In this document: one piece after another, positions 17,351 to 26,523 of the stretch
Layout: every line of letters begins with the position of its first letter
How positions within the stretch are numbered: the first letter of the stretch is position 1
DNA from: CAZSVP01 sp964637185
GTDB lineage: Bacteria; Patescibacteriota; Saccharimonadia; CAILAD01; BJGX01
Assembly (NCBI GenBank): GCA_964637185.1
Contig: CAZWVB010000001.1
Coordinates: forward strand, 186,001-250,000
Direction: 5' to 3'
Length of the DNA stretch: 64,000 bases
The notes under the pieces: model-generated
Database searches by the model: none
Seen by the model: only the letters and a program-made list of their open reading frames with translations
What the model was told of the DNA's origin: nothing
Position numbers and translations under genes: made by a program

Positions 17351-18551
17351 GGTAGCGGTAGCGAGCTTTTTGACTGGCCGCTCAATATTGAGAGGCAACA
17401 GTTGGCTAAGTATTATGCCTACATTGATGATGGTGTTGGTATTTCTCAACCTGGTTTTTACACCAGCACTGTTGGAGGGCACGATTAGTACGATGAATAC
17501 CAAACTCATTGATACTTTGACTAGTAATATTACAGTGGAAAATAAGCCAACTGGCACACTCATACCAAATGCCAAACAATTAGTTGCTGATATCAATGGG
17601 ATAGATGGAGTCGTGGCGTCTTCGGCATCGCGCAATACAAGCGCCCAGCTGGTACTTGGTAACGAGCGAGGGACATCAGAGCTGCTTGGTATCGACCCAA
17701 GAAGTTTTGATGATGTCTATACTATACCCGAGCATATGATAGAGGGGAGCTTCTTGGCGCCTGGCGACAAAGATCAAATTGTGTTGGGTGCGCAGGTGGC
17801 TGGTGCCGGCAAAGCCAAACTCGAACTTTACAACGACAGTCTCAAAAATGCACACGTGGGTGATGAGGTAACAGTCAATCTTGCTGGCGGTATTAATAAG
17901 AAATACAAGGTCAAAGGAATATTTCAAACTGAATTTGTGCAGGCCGATCTCAAAACATTTATTACAGATGGTGACTTTGATAGCTTGTACCCCAGCACAG
18001 TGGGTCAAGCCAGTACCATCAACGTCAAAACCAGCCCAACAGCCAATGACCAAAACATCATTGATCAAATATCAGCTTTACAGAATAATTTACAGTTTCG
18101 TACTTGGCAGCAAAGAGCCGGTTTTGTTAATAGTTTTACCGCTTCTATACAGGTCATCAACCAGATACTTCGATTCGTCGCCCTAATAGTAGGAGCGATG
18201 ACAATATTTATTATTACTTATGTAGATGTTGTCAACAAAAGACGCCAGATAGGTATAGAGCGTGCTATAGGTATTAGCTCGACTACTATTGTGGTTAGTT
18301 ATCTGTTTCGAGCTATCACCTATACGCTATTTGGGTCAGTGATTGGTATCCTGTTGTTTGTTTTTGTGGCCGTGCCGATAGAGCGCCGCATACCTTTCCA
18401 TTTCCCACTTGGAGACGTCTATTTACCGATCAATTTTGGGTTTTTGTTATTCAACGTGATTATTCTACTTATTGTCAGTGTGGTATCGGCATTTATACCA
18501 AGTTGGCGGGCGGTGCGCATCCGCATAGTTGATGCAATATGGGGAACGTGA
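17340..18551 (+). CDS. FtsX/MacB-like ABC permease
   Basis: A 403-residue permease: TM1 at about 22-43, a large extracytoplasmic domain (about 45-265) with the MacB-PCD look (IDGVVASSASRNTSAQLVLG), then three C-terminal TMs (about 280-300, 325-348, 370-392) containing RRQIGIERAIGIS (about 302-314), the FtsX-family coupling loop motif. With the preceding ATPase it forms a type VII mechanotransmission exporter, which could move lipoproteins, peptides or drugs across or out of the membrane. The start is GTG 17340 inside the ATPase gene, so translation is coupled. Confidence 0.9.
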   Translation: MLNKVAVASFLTGRSILRGNSWLSIMPTLMMVLVFLNLVFTPALLEGTISTMNTKLIDTLTSNITVENKPTGTLIPNAKQLVADINGIDGVVASSASRNTSAQLVLGNERGTSELLGIDPRSFDDVYTIPEHMIEGSFLAPGDKDQIVLGAQVAGAGKAKLELYNDSLKNAHVGDEVTVNLAGGINKKYKVKGIFQTEFVQADLKTFITDGDFDSLYPSTVGQASTINVKTSPTANDQNIIDQISALQNNLQFRTWQQRAGFVNSFTASIQVINQILRFVALIVGAMTIFIITYVDVVNKRRQIGIERAIGISSTTIVVSYLFRAITYTLFGSVIGILLFVFVAVPIERRIPFHFPLGDVYLPINFGFLLFNVIILLIVSVVSAFIPSWRAVRIRIVDAIWGT

Positions 18552-18573
18552 TAGGCTTGTTGGCATATAACTT

Positions 18574-19134
18574 ATGCAGTTAGACAAGCAAGAATTAATC
18601 CAACTAGTGGGCGAGGCCCAGCGTGGTGATAGCGCTGCCTTTGATAAGCTCTATGAACAGCTGTATCAGCCGCTATTTCGCTATGTGGCCGCCAAAGTCC
18701 GCACAATAGATGACGCTGAAGATCTTACGCAACAGTCCTTTATGAAGTTTTGGCAAAATTTGAGCAACTGGCAAGATAGGGGCCACAGTCCGACAGCATA
18801 TCTCTACAAAATAGCCTCAACAGTTGTGATTGACTACTACCGTGCTAGTCGTCACCGCCCGATCGGTGATTCAGAAGAAGTATTATTGGCAATAGCAGAT
18901 ACGTCACAGGATATACATCAAGACGTTTTATTAGAGGAGCAAAAACAACAGCTTTTGGCGCAGTTGGCTCGCTTGGGTGAGGCAGATCAAGAGGTATTGA
19001 AGCTGCGATACTTTGCGGGCCTAAGTTCTGAGCAAATCGCAGATGTAATAGGTAAGACACCGGTGGCGACGCGCAAAATGCAGTCACGAGCAATAGCCAA
19101 ATTGCGTAAGCTGTTGGAGGAGACTAAATCATGA
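18574..19134 (+). CDS. ECF-type sigma-70 family sigma factor
   Basis: The 186-residue protein has sigma region 2 (about 22-90, FRYVAAKVRTIDDAEDLTQQSFMKFWQ region) and region 4 with the helix-turn-helix (about 128-178, EVLKLRYFAGLSSEQIADVI), joined by a short linker without region 3. This is the ECF layout. The next gene overlaps by 4 nt and has the size and single TM of an anti-sigma factor. TATAAC lies at 18566-18571, very close to ATG 18574. The regulon is not evident; the autologous operon with an exported coiled-coil protein suggests envelope stress. Confidence 0.93.
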   Translation: MQLDKQELIQLVGEAQRGDSAAFDKLYEQLYQPLFRYVAAKVRTIDDAEDLTQQSFMKFWQNLSNWQDRGHSPTAYLYKIASTVVIDYYRASRHRPIGDSEEVLLAIADTSQDIHQDVLLEEQKQQLLAQLARLGEADQEVLKLRYFAGLSSEQIADVIGKTPVATRKMQSRAIAKLRKLLEETKS

Positions 19135-19649
19135 CTTATCAAGATTACGACCAACTTTTGGAAGAATATTTGCAGGCTAAAGGGCCGGCTCGCAAGGCTA
19201 TGGAGAAGTCTAATCCCAGTGAGCGTGAGAATTTGTTGTCTGACGCGGCAGTAGTGGCGCGTTTGGAGGCGCTGGCTAAGACGGCTTCACCATCGCGTGA
19301 TGGATTGCGCCGTAGTCTTGTTATTGAGGAGTCACACAAAACCCAAGTTAGCCGCTGGCGCTTCCAGCCGTTTGGCATTGCGGTCGGTGGTGTAGCTGTA
19401 GCTATGTTGGTATTTGGCAGTGTGATTGTACTGCGTCGAACACCAACTACCACCACAGTGCCAACTGCCAATGTATCAGCCAGTGGTAGTATTGCCAACG
19501 CCAATAGCCAAGTAACTGCTGACGCGCTGACTGAGCAAAACCTGGCTACATCAGATGATATGGCGACAACTCAACTGGACAATCAGATCAATTTAGCGAG
19601 TCAACATCAAACTACTTTGGGAGATATCTACGATGCAGCTGCTCAATAA
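19131..19649 (+). CDS. Putative membrane-bound anti-sigma factor
   Basis: A 172-residue protein with a helical cytoplasmic N-terminal domain (about 1-75), a basic stop-transfer stretch SRWRF, one TM (about 83-103) and a Ser/Thr/Ala-rich outer segment. There is no clear zinc-binding HxxxCxxC motif, so the call rests on position (ATGA overlap with the ECF sigma gene), size and topology. If correct it would hold the sigma factor at the membrane until an outside signal releases it. Confidence 0.6.
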   Translation: MTYQDYDQLLEEYLQAKGPARKAMEKSNPSERENLLSDAAVVARLEALAKTASPSRDGLRRSLVIEESHKTQVSRWRFQPFGIAVGGVAVAMLVFGSVIVLRRTPTTTTVPTANVSASGSIANANSQVTADALTEQNLATSDDMATTQLDNQINLASQHQTTLGDIYDAAAQ

Positions 19650-20409
19650 AAAAGTTATTTTGTCTGCACTAGCTACTATTACTGGCTTAATTCTTTCTAT
19701 TGGCTTTAGCGGTGTTGTGCGGGCTGAGGCCGTCCGTCCTGATTTACGCAACCAGTTGTTTTGTCAAAGAATTGATAGCATTGCCGAACGGCTGCGTGAT
19801 GATGCTGCTAATTTCCGTGGTGCTAGTGAGCCTGTGCAGTTGAATCACGATGGTAGTCTGGTGGAGCGTCGCTTGAGTTTTGACAAAAAACTCGACGCTT
19901 TTCGCAAAAATGCCGAATCCGCTCGAGAAATGCACATCCAAGCTATGCTCAAACGGGCCAAGAATAATCAGCAATCACAGGCTATTGAGCAATACAACAT
20001 AGCGCTCAAGCAGGCCATAGAATCGCGCCAAGCTAGTATTGACAGTATTATCCACAACTACCGCGATCAAGTAGATGCAGCATTGGAGCAGGCCGAATCC
20101 AAACGCGTCAGCAATCGACGTGATTTCCTAACTATGACCGCTACGGCGATCGACCAAGCCAAGTCAGACTGTAAATCTGCTGACGGCGATACAGCTGCTG
20201 TGATTCGCCAAACCCTACTACAAGATATTGTATCCGCTCGCAACAAGCTAGCCACGGACAGCAGCCAACTGAGCCAAACAGCTATGGCTATACATCAAGC
20301 TCGTGATACTGGCCGCAATCAAATCGCCGATGCTTTCAAACAGTTTGCAACTTCAGTGGAGCAAGCTCGGCAACAGTTGATCACATCGGTTGGTAGTTTG
20401 TTGCAATAA
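19633..20409 (+). CDS. Exported coiled-coil protein
   Basis: This 258-residue protein begins with a typical signal peptide (about 1-31, hydrophobic core LSALATITGLILSIGFS, cleavage near VRAEA) and continues as long charged helices rich in Gln, Ala, Lys and Arg, predicted to form coiled coil from about 40 to 250. It overlaps the anti-sigma candidate by 17 nt, so it is probably the output or the sensor partner of the same three-gene system. No enzymatic motif is seen. Confidence 0.65.
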   Translation: MQLLNKKVILSALATITGLILSIGFSGVVRAEAVRPDLRNQLFCQRIDSIAERLRDDAANFRGASEPVQLNHDGSLVERRLSFDKKLDAFRKNAESAREMHIQAMLKRAKNNQQSQAIEQYNIALKQAIESRQASIDSIIHNYRDQVDAALEQAESKRVSNRRDFLTMTATAIDQAKSDCKSADGDTAAVIRQTLLQDIVSARNKLATDSSQLSQTAMAIHQARDTGRNQIADAFKQFATSVEQARQQLITSVGSLLQ

Positions 20410-20479
20410 TATATCAGCTAGGACAGATTTTGGCAGCCCAATTGGTGTATAATATCGCCGATAAATATGGGGAAATTGA

Positions 20480-21337
20480 GTGCGTGCAATTCGGATAATA
20501 GTAATAGTACTGTCATCATTGTTGGTTAGCGTATTTGTCCTACTGACTGTATTAAATCAGATAGTGCAGCAGTCTGATAAGGTAACCAACCTACTTGATA
20601 GCGCACAAATATATGATGTGATCAAGCCCCAGATACGTAGTGAAGTTGTAGACAATGTCAGTCTTGACAGCCCATATGCCGCTAGCTTCAATGCTCAGCT
20701 CGATACTGTATTGCAGCCTGGGCTGATCAAAACCATGTTTGAGCCAGTTGCATCAGGCCTGGTGAGTTGGTTGCGTGAGCCGTTAGATGTTGAGCCTAGG
20801 CTCAATGTAGATCTAACACCACTACGACAAGCCATGAGCCAGCCACCCAGCGATGTAGCGGCCAATAAGTCCTCAGATTATCAGTTTTTTGTAAAAAGAA
20901 CTGTGCCGGACTCTATTGAGATAAATCCTCAAGACGGTACCATCAATGTATTGTCATCAATAACAAGTTTGAAAACTGTAGTGACCAAATTGCCGCAAAT
21001 GCAGTTGATGCTGCTGATAATTATCGCAGTAGCCCTAATACTAACTATTATTGCCAGCCTTTTGGCCAAACGCAGCGTATTTGCGGGTCTTGGATTTGTC
21101 AGTTTGGGATCGGCATTGGTACTTGCAATAGCGACACTCACAAGCCCAAGCATAACTAAGACACTAACAACTACCAACAACGCTTGGATCATAAGTGTTA
21201 AGTTGGCCTTGGCATCCACCGCTTTGTACGGCCCCTATGTTCTCTGGTTGAGTGTAAGCGGGGCGATTTTGTGCGCTCTTGGATCAGCTTTTTGGTGGAT
21301 ACGTCGTCGCAAGCTCAAGCGTGGTGGTGAGCGCTAG
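20480..21337 (+). CDS. Membrane protein with large extracytoplasmic domain
   Basis: The 285-residue protein has a TM at about 5-27, an outer domain (about 28-170) and three more TMs (about 175-195, 200-222, 238-265) with a basic C-terminus RRRKLKRGGER. I do not recognise the family. GTG 20480 follows GGGGAA, and TATAAT is at 20448-20453, giving a short leader of about 20 nt. Its 3' end overlaps the convergent elongase/glycosyltransferase gene by 23 nt. Confidence 0.65.
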   Translation: MRAIRIIVIVLSSLLVSVFVLLTVLNQIVQQSDKVTNLLDSAQIYDVIKPQIRSEVVDNVSLDSPYAASFNAQLDTVLQPGLIKTMFEPVASGLVSWLREPLDVEPRLNVDLTPLRQAMSQPPSDVAANKSSDYQFFVKRTVPDSIEINPQDGTINVLSSITSLKTVVTKLPQMQLMLLIIIAVALILTIIASLLAKRSVFAGLGFVSLGSALVLAIATLTSPSITKTLTTTNNAWIISVKLALASTALYGPYVLWLSVSGAILCALGSAFWWIRRRKLKRGGER

Positions 21338-23342
21338 TATTTTTTTGACGAGATCCCAGCTCCCACTGCAACATTGATCTAAGCATACACCAAGCCACAC
21401 ATAGATCAGCCAAGGGCAATAACAATACAGCGATCAGATGTTGTTTTAGTACTATGCCATGCAATAATCTTTGGGCATAAAAGATTACAACAACTACAAA
21501 AAGTAACCAAGCGATTTCGCTACCAAAGCCAAGAAATTGCCAGCCGAACAAAACCAGCGGTAATATACCAGTGATAAAAATGGTAGTACAAATCGCGACT
21601 ATCATTGGTAGTGAAAAATAACTCCAAGGATAGGCTTGTTCGGCTAGTATATCCATACTAGGGTTATTTTCTTGATGGAATTGGGCGGCAGCTTGGCTAG
21701 TGCCCAACAAGGACAGGGTTTTGATACCGCGGGTCATCGCATGGCGCAGCAAATCCGCCGCTATTATACTACTGTCTTTACACTTGCTAAGACCGTGAAG
21801 CTTTTCGAGCTGCTTGGCGTCACAAGCGGTAAGTTGGCCATACCACAAGCTGTGCTTTTGGGATTGCAAATTTGCTAAGAAATTTGGCGACCAATTATTT
21901 ATTAGGGCATTGAATTGGCCCACGCTCAGTAAATGCGCCAGAGACGATGTCGGATCAGCTGTTTGCATAGCTACAAATCCGACGCTCTTCGTGTGCATTT
22001 GTGTGGCCAGCACAGTTAAAGCATTTGGATAAAGAATAATATCCTGATGCAGCATAACCACTATCTGACCTTTGGCTTGCTGACGCATTGTTTCAAATGC
22101 CCAAGTTTGTTTGTGCCAACCATCGGGCGACGGTGGCAATTCTACTATGCGCAATCTTTTGTCTTGTTGGGTCTGTAATCGAGATAGTGTAGCATCGGTC
22201 GATCCAAGATCAGCAATCAGTATTTCAAAATCCGGATAATTTTGGCCAAGCGCTGCCAGTAACGTTGAATTGATAGTGGATGATTGGTTGTAGCAAGTCA
22301 TGAGTATGCTTATTTGTGGCCAGTGTTGTATTGATTTGTCTGATTTGAGTTTGGATCGCATCAGCCAAAAATTGCAGACACTAATTACCAGTCCAAATAA
22401 GCTTATCATCAACAATATTATTGTCGTTACTAGCAGCCAGTTACTTCTCAACCCCAAAGTATTGTAGCCCCACATCAGGAGAATAGTCAGTCCTGCTCCC
22501 ACAAAATAGTTAAGCCAAATGAAATTCTTCCAAGCAGCCTGGAATCTATTACTTCTAGCATCCGATGTAAATTTCAAGAAAAAGCTAGAATTGAGTATGT
22601 ATAGGCTCAACAGCGCAGCTGCCCAAATACCCGTAGGCGCATAAGCCACTGCTACCATAGCCGCTGCCAATGAGTACATGGCTAGGACAATTCGATTGGT
22701 ACGGCGCGCCCCAAAAACAGTGGCGATTGATGCAATATTGGCAGCACGATCTGGTTTGATATCTTGAATTGCACCGAGCGCGTGAGATGCCATGCCCCAT
22801 AACAAAAAAGCTCCTAGTGCCGCAAGGTATGGTGCCAGGCTGATGTTCCCAGCGAATAACAACCCAAACAAAAATGGACTCACAAAATGTAAGCTAGAGT
22901 TGAGCGAGTCCAGTATTGGAATCTCTTTGAACCTTAGTGGCGGCATACTATAACTTATGCAAAATATTATCAACAGTATGAAGAAACCTTTTGCTATCCA
23001 GCTGCCGCTAAGAAGAAGAATAGCAATACCCAGTGGTACCACAGTTAATAGGATTGCATACCAGATGGTTGGTCGCTTGTCCTTGCCTACCAAAGCGCCT
23101 TGCATGGAATTTTTGCGTGGGTTCTTGAGGTCACTTTCATAATCAAAAATATCGTTGACGCCATACATCAATAGGTTGTAAGGCATCAAAAAGAAGATCA
23201 GTCCAAGCCAGAACATGATGTCAAGGTTGGCATTGGCTATTAGATAGCCGGCAGCAAATGGGAAAGCTGTATTGGGCCAACTAATTGGTCGGCTAGTCAG
23301 TAGTATCAGACGTATTTTTTTTAGTAGGTTGGAAATATTCAT
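21315..23342 (-). CDS. Fused UbiA-type lycopene elongase and carotenoid glycosyltransferase
   Basis: The 675-residue protein joins two enzymes. Residues 1-320 are a UbiA prenyltransferase with about eight TMs and both Asp motifs, NDIFDYESD (63-71) and QDIKPDRAA (193-201), most like CrtEb/Lbl lycopene elongases that add C5 units. Residues 342-600 are a GT2 glycosyltransferase with ISILMTCYN, an LHQD motif at about 430-433 and LPPSPDGWHKQTWA (402-414), the P-x-GW-x-K-x-W-A line of HpnB/CruC-like carotenoid transferases; two TMs close the protein. It lies after the two small cyclase genes, like CrtEb in actinobacterial C50 clusters. ATG 23342 is preferred over TTG 23354; the gene overlaps the cyclase by 50 nt. 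Confidence 0.8.
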   Translation of the reverse strand: MNISNLLKKIRLILLTSRPISWPNTAFPFAAGYLIANANLDIMFWLGLIFFLMPYNLLMYGVNDIFDYESDLKNPRKNSMQGALVGKDKRPTIWYAILLTVVPLGIAILLLSGSWIAKGFFILLIIFCISYSMPPLRFKEIPILDSLNSSLHFVSPFLFGLLFAGNISLAPYLAALGAFLLWGMASHALGAIQDIKPDRAANIASIATVFGARRTNRIVLAMYSLAAAMVAVAYAPTGIWAAALLSLYILNSSFFLKFTSDARSNRFQAAWKNFIWLNYFVGAGLTILLMWGYNTLGLRSNWLLVTTIILLMISLFGLVISVCNFWLMRSKLKSDKSIQHWPQISILMTCYNQSSTINSTLLAALGQNYPDFEILIADLGSTDATLSRLQTQQDKRLRIVELPPSPDGWHKQTWAFETMRQQAKGQIVVMLHQDIILYPNALTVLATQMHTKSVGFVAMQTADPTSSLAHLLSVGQFNALINNWSPNFLANLQSQKHSLWYGQLTACDAKQLEKLHGLSKCKDSSIIAADLLRHAMTRGIKTLSLLGTSQAAAQFHQENNPSMDILAEQAYPWSYFSLPMIVAICTTIFITGILPLVLFGWQFLGFGSEIAWLLFVVVVIFYAQRLLHGIVLKQHLIAVLLLPLADLCVAWCMLRSMLQWELGSRQKNTSAHHHA

Positions 23343-23616
23343 ACAATAACTCAAAAATAGCAGGAACTATGGTAGCAGCCAATAGTGTATAGCCAAAATC
23401 CTCAATAGGAATAGTTAAAAGTTTTACTCCAAGAATTGCTCCCATATTATACTGCACGATTGGCCGATAGGTGATCCACCAGTCAAATATAATAGTTAAA
23501 ATAGTCAGCCCAAGCAGTGTAAGCACCCAAGCCTTCAAAACAATCTTCCGGCGTGCCAAAAAAAGTACTATTAAAGCTATAATAACTTCCAGTGCCAATA
23601 GCAGGCCGTATTTCAT
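23293..23616 (-). CDS. Carotenoid cyclase subunit, CrtYd/CrtYf-like
   Basis: A 107-residue protein with three TM helices and the motif TIPIEDFGYTLL (about 68-79), whose P-I-E-D acidic pair is conserved in the heterodimeric lycopene cyclases (CrtYc/CrtYd, CrtYe/CrtYf). It starts at ATG 23616 by an ATGA overlap with the first subunit and ends inside the elongase gene. The pair should act in the membrane to close the ends of lycopene or of its C45/C50 elongation products. Confidence 0.82.
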   Translation of the reverse strand: MKYGLLLALEVIIALIVLFLARRKIVLKAWVLTLLGLTILTIIFDWWITYRPIVQYNMGAILGVKLLTIPIEDFGYTLLAATIVPAIFELLYEYFQPTKKNTSDTTD

Positions 23617-23948
23617 TGGCCAACCAATCTCTTACTAGCCTGATAAAGATTGCAGCACAAGTAACCAATTAGTACCAGTAACAAGATTTCTTCAACTGGC
23701 AAGTTCGGGTTGACTATATTTATATTCATAACGTATTTTTGATTGGTATAGAATATCTGCCAGCCAATTCCTGCGATGTCCAAAAGTAGCAGTAACAGTG
23801 TGCTGGCTAATATGGCTATGCCGCTAGCTGGAGTATTGTCCCAAAATGACAATCTATAATGCTTGTCTATAACCATCATACCCCCTAAGCCAACAAGCAG
23901 CACTAGTAAATATGCAAAATGATCAATGATGTATACCATATTTTTCAC
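23613..23948 (-). CDS. Carotenoid cyclase subunit, CrtYc/CrtYe-like
   Basis: A 111-residue protein with three TM helices and NLPVEEILLLVLIGY (about 82-96), matching the P-x-E-E motif of small cyclase subunits. The start is GTG 23948, with ATG 23939 as alternative. It is the first gene of the leftward half of the carotenoid cluster; only 36 bp separate it from crtI, and TATAAT (23971-23976, minus) overlaps the crtI -10 box. Confidence 0.82.
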   Translation of the reverse strand: MKNMVYIIDHFAYLLVLLVGLGGMMVIDKHYRLSFWDNTPASGIAILASTLLLLLLDIAGIGWQIFYTNQKYVMNINIVNPNLPVEEILLLVLIGYLCCNLYQASKRLVGQ

Positions 23949-23969
23949 TAATAAGCCTAACCCATCTGG

Positions 23970-23976
23970 TATTATA
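23970..23976. promoter_or_regulatory. Overlapping divergent -10 boxes of the carotenoid cluster
   Basis: TATTAT on the plus strand (23970-23975) and TATAAT on the minus strand (23971-23976) occupy the same bases, so the two transcripts compete for or share one polymerase-binding site. crtI would be nearly leaderless; the cyclase message has a leader of about 15-20 nt. Confidence 0.55.
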
Positions 23977-23984
23977 TATGCAAT

Positions 23985-25478
23985 ATGAGTAGAAAATCAG
24001 TCATAATTGTTGGCGCGGGTATTGGAGGTTTGTGTACAGCAGCAAGGCTGTCATCACTTGGTTATCAGGTGTCTGTTTTCGAAAAAGAAGCCTTAGTCGG
24101 CGGTCGCGCCAACCGCATCGAAAAAGATGGTTACAAGTTTGATATTGGGCCTACGCTACTCATGATGACAGATGTACTGGAAGAAACCTTCAGATTTTGT
24201 GGCAAAAAAATGACTGACTATCTAGAGTTGATACAGCTTGAACCAAATTATCAGGTGGTATTTGGTGATCATAGTCGGGTAGAAGTGAGTAGCAACCTAC
24301 CGCGTTTAACAAAGCAACTCGCCCGACTAGATGAAAAAGCACCCGAGCAGTTTTTTGACTATTTTGCCAGTGTCAGTGAGTTCTATAGATTGTCACGACA
24401 CAACTATATAGAGCGAAACTTCGACAAATTGAGCGAGTTTGTAAATATTCGTCATGGCAGCAAGCTTCTCTACAAACATGGCCTACAAAATTTGTGGGAT
24501 TATACTGGTAGATATTTTGACGATGAAAGATTGCGACAACTTTTTAGTTTTCAAAGCATGTATTTGGGGGTTAGCCCATATGAGGCTCCGGCCATTTATT
24601 CCACAGTAAGTTATATGGAGACGGCTTTAGGTATTTGGTACCCAAAAGGTGGTATGTATAGTTTGAGTTTGGCTTTGGCCAAACTCTGTCGAGACCTGGG
24701 TGTAAAAATAACTACCAATAGCCCAGTGGAACAAATCATCGTAGAGTCAGGTCGAGCCAAAGCCGTACGAGTCGGTGGAAAGCAACATGCAGCCGATATT
24801 ATTGTAGCCAACTCTGATTTGGTCTATAGCCATCAGTATCTGCTGAATGAAACCAGCCAGTTCGACAAATACACGCCAAAACTTCAGAAGCTACGCCAAG
24901 CAAGCTCAGCGATGCTGTTTTACTGGGGTGTCAACGACGACTTGGATGGTTTGTTGCATCACAATGTGATTCTTAGCAATCAGTTCAAACAAAATTTGCA
25001 AGATATATTCCACAATCAGCGTTTGCCCAAAACGCCTAGTTTTTACGTTTACGTTCCTACAAAAACAGACCCGCGGCTTGCCCCGCCAAACCGTCATATA
25101 ATGTATGTACTTGTGCCGGTGCCCAATCTCAGCGCCAACATCGATTGGCCAAAGGCGGCTGCACGTCTAAAAAAACAAGTTCTAGCTCGCTGTCTTCAGG
25201 AATTCAAAATTGATTTGACTGACAAAATAGACTCAGAAGAGGTATTTGGTCCCGAAGATTTCAAAACAAAGTTTAATTTGCCTGATGGATCTGCCTTTGG
25301 CCTCAGTCACACTCTGGCGCAATCTGCATATTTTCGTCCCCACAATAAATCCACTGACATCAAAAACTTATTTTTTGTGGGCGCTAGTACTTATCCAGGT
25401 GGTGGTGTCCCTATGGTCACTATCAGCGCAAAACTTGTGGTTGAGCGTATTCAAAAAGGAGAAGCTAATGCTGTCTAA
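23985..25478 (+). CDS. crtI: Phytoene desaturase
   Basis: A 497-residue FAD enzyme that converts phytoene to lycopene by stepwise desaturation. The dinucleotide motif GAGIGGLCTAARLSSLGYQV begins at about residue 9, followed by E-K and GGRANRIEKDGYKFDIGPTL (about 39-58), and the C-terminal FAD-binding line FFVGASTYPGGGVPM lies at about 463-477. Length and motifs are those of bacterial CrtI rather than plant-type desaturases. It leads the operon crtI-crtE-crtB, with an 11-nt overlap into crtE. Confidence 0.95.
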   Translation: MSRKSVIIVGAGIGGLCTAARLSSLGYQVSVFEKEALVGGRANRIEKDGYKFDIGPTLLMMTDVLEETFRFCGKKMTDYLELIQLEPNYQVVFGDHSRVEVSSNLPRLTKQLARLDEKAPEQFFDYFASVSEFYRLSRHNYIERNFDKLSEFVNIRHGSKLLYKHGLQNLWDYTGRYFDDERLRQLFSFQSMYLGVSPYEAPAIYSTVSYMETALGIWYPKGGMYSLSLALAKLCRDLGVKITTNSPVEQIIVESGRAKAVRVGGKQHAADIIVANSDLVYSHQYLLNETSQFDKYTPKLQKLRQASSAMLFYWGVNDDLDGLLHHNVILSNQFKQNLQDIFHNQRLPKTPSFYVYVPTKTDPRLAPPNRHIMYVLVPVPNLSANIDWPKAAARLKKQVLARCLQEFKIDLTDKIDSEEVFGPEDFKTKFNLPDGSAFGLSHTLAQSAYFRPHNKSTDIKNLFFVGASTYPGGGVPMVTISAKLVVERIQKGEANAV

Positions 25479-26523
25479 ATACATTGCCCACAACAAAGAG
25501 ATGATAGATCACGCACTCAAAGAACATTTTGATAATACCGAAGCTCAATTGTCAGGTGATAGAGTAGTCCTTGATTTAGTTGAGAGTATCAAAAGTGTAG
25601 CCATGAACGGCGGCAAACGACTTAGGCCATTGTTGATGAGCTTGAGCTACGAGATGTACGGTGGGGGCAACAAGTTGCTGAAGGTTCAGGCCGGTATTGT
25701 ACTAGAGCTGCTGCATACATTTATGCTAATCCACGACGACATTGAAGACGGTGATTTACAGAGACATGGTGGCCCGACTGTTGAGGCGATATATCGTAAC
25801 AAACTGACTGGCAAGAATATCGAACAAAGAAATCATATTGCTAGGGGATGCGCTATCAATGCTGGTGACGTAGCGCATTCGATGGTTTATGCTAAGCTCA
25901 GCTCACTTTCCGCACAGCCCTCAACAATAGTGTCGTTGGTAAAACTGGTAAGTGACAAGAGCATCATCACCGCTCTAGGGCAGCAGCACGACATACTTGC
26001 GCCCACTACAAAAAAGCTAGTGCTAGCAGATGTTGAGCGTATTGCTCTATACAAGACTGCCTACTATTCGTTTATCTTGCCATTGTTGTTTGGATCAACA
26101 CTCGCGGAAAATACCAAAGACGGTAAAAAACTCGAGCAGATTGGTCGTAACCTAGGCGTGGCATTTCAAATCACAGATGACTTGTTGGGTGTATATGGAC
26201 AATCAGAAGTGTTGGGTAAGCCAAATATATCGGACATGAGGGAAGGCAAAAATACCATGTTATTGCATCACGCACTAAGCATGGCCCAGCCAAGTCAGAT
26301 CAAGACTATCAAACAGTATTGGGGGAACTCTCAGGCCGACAGTGCCGCACTGGACCAGATCCGTGAAATTTTTGAAGTATCTGGTGCCAAGCAGAAAGCC
26401 ATCAATGATGCTAGTGAGTTACACGCCATTGCTGTCAAAAATATCAAGGGTCTTAAGATCGACACTAAGTATCAACAATTATTGCAAGAATTCTCAGATA
26501 AATGCGTCAACAGGATATTTTGA
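25468..26523 (+). CDS. crtE: Geranylgeranyl diphosphate synthase
   Basis: The 351-residue trans-isoprenyl diphosphate synthase makes the C20 precursor of phytoene. The first aspartate-rich motif is DDIED (90-94), and the second is DDLLG at about 237, the form common in actinobacterial GGPP synthases instead of DDxxD. RLRP at about 51-54 binds the diphosphate. The chosen start is ATG 25468, eleven nt inside the end of crtI and preceded by AAAGGAG; a longer frame from 25246 runs within crtI and is not used. No IPP pathway is seen in the window. Confidence 0.93.
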   Translation: MLSKYIAHNKEMIDHALKEHFDNTEAQLSGDRVVLDLVESIKSVAMNGGKRLRPLLMSLSYEMYGGGNKLLKVQAGIVLELLHTFMLIHDDIEDGDLQRHGGPTVEAIYRNKLTGKNIEQRNHIARGCAINAGDVAHSMVYAKLSSLSAQPSTIVSLVKLVSDKSIITALGQQHDILAPTTKKLVLADVERIALYKTAYYSFILPLLFGSTLAENTKDGKKLEQIGRNLGVAFQITDDLLGVYGQSEVLGKPNISDMREGKNTMLLHHALSMAQPSQIKTIKQYWGNSQADSAALDQIREIFEVSGAKQKAINDASELHAIAVKNIKGLKIDTKYQQLLQEFSDKCVNRIF

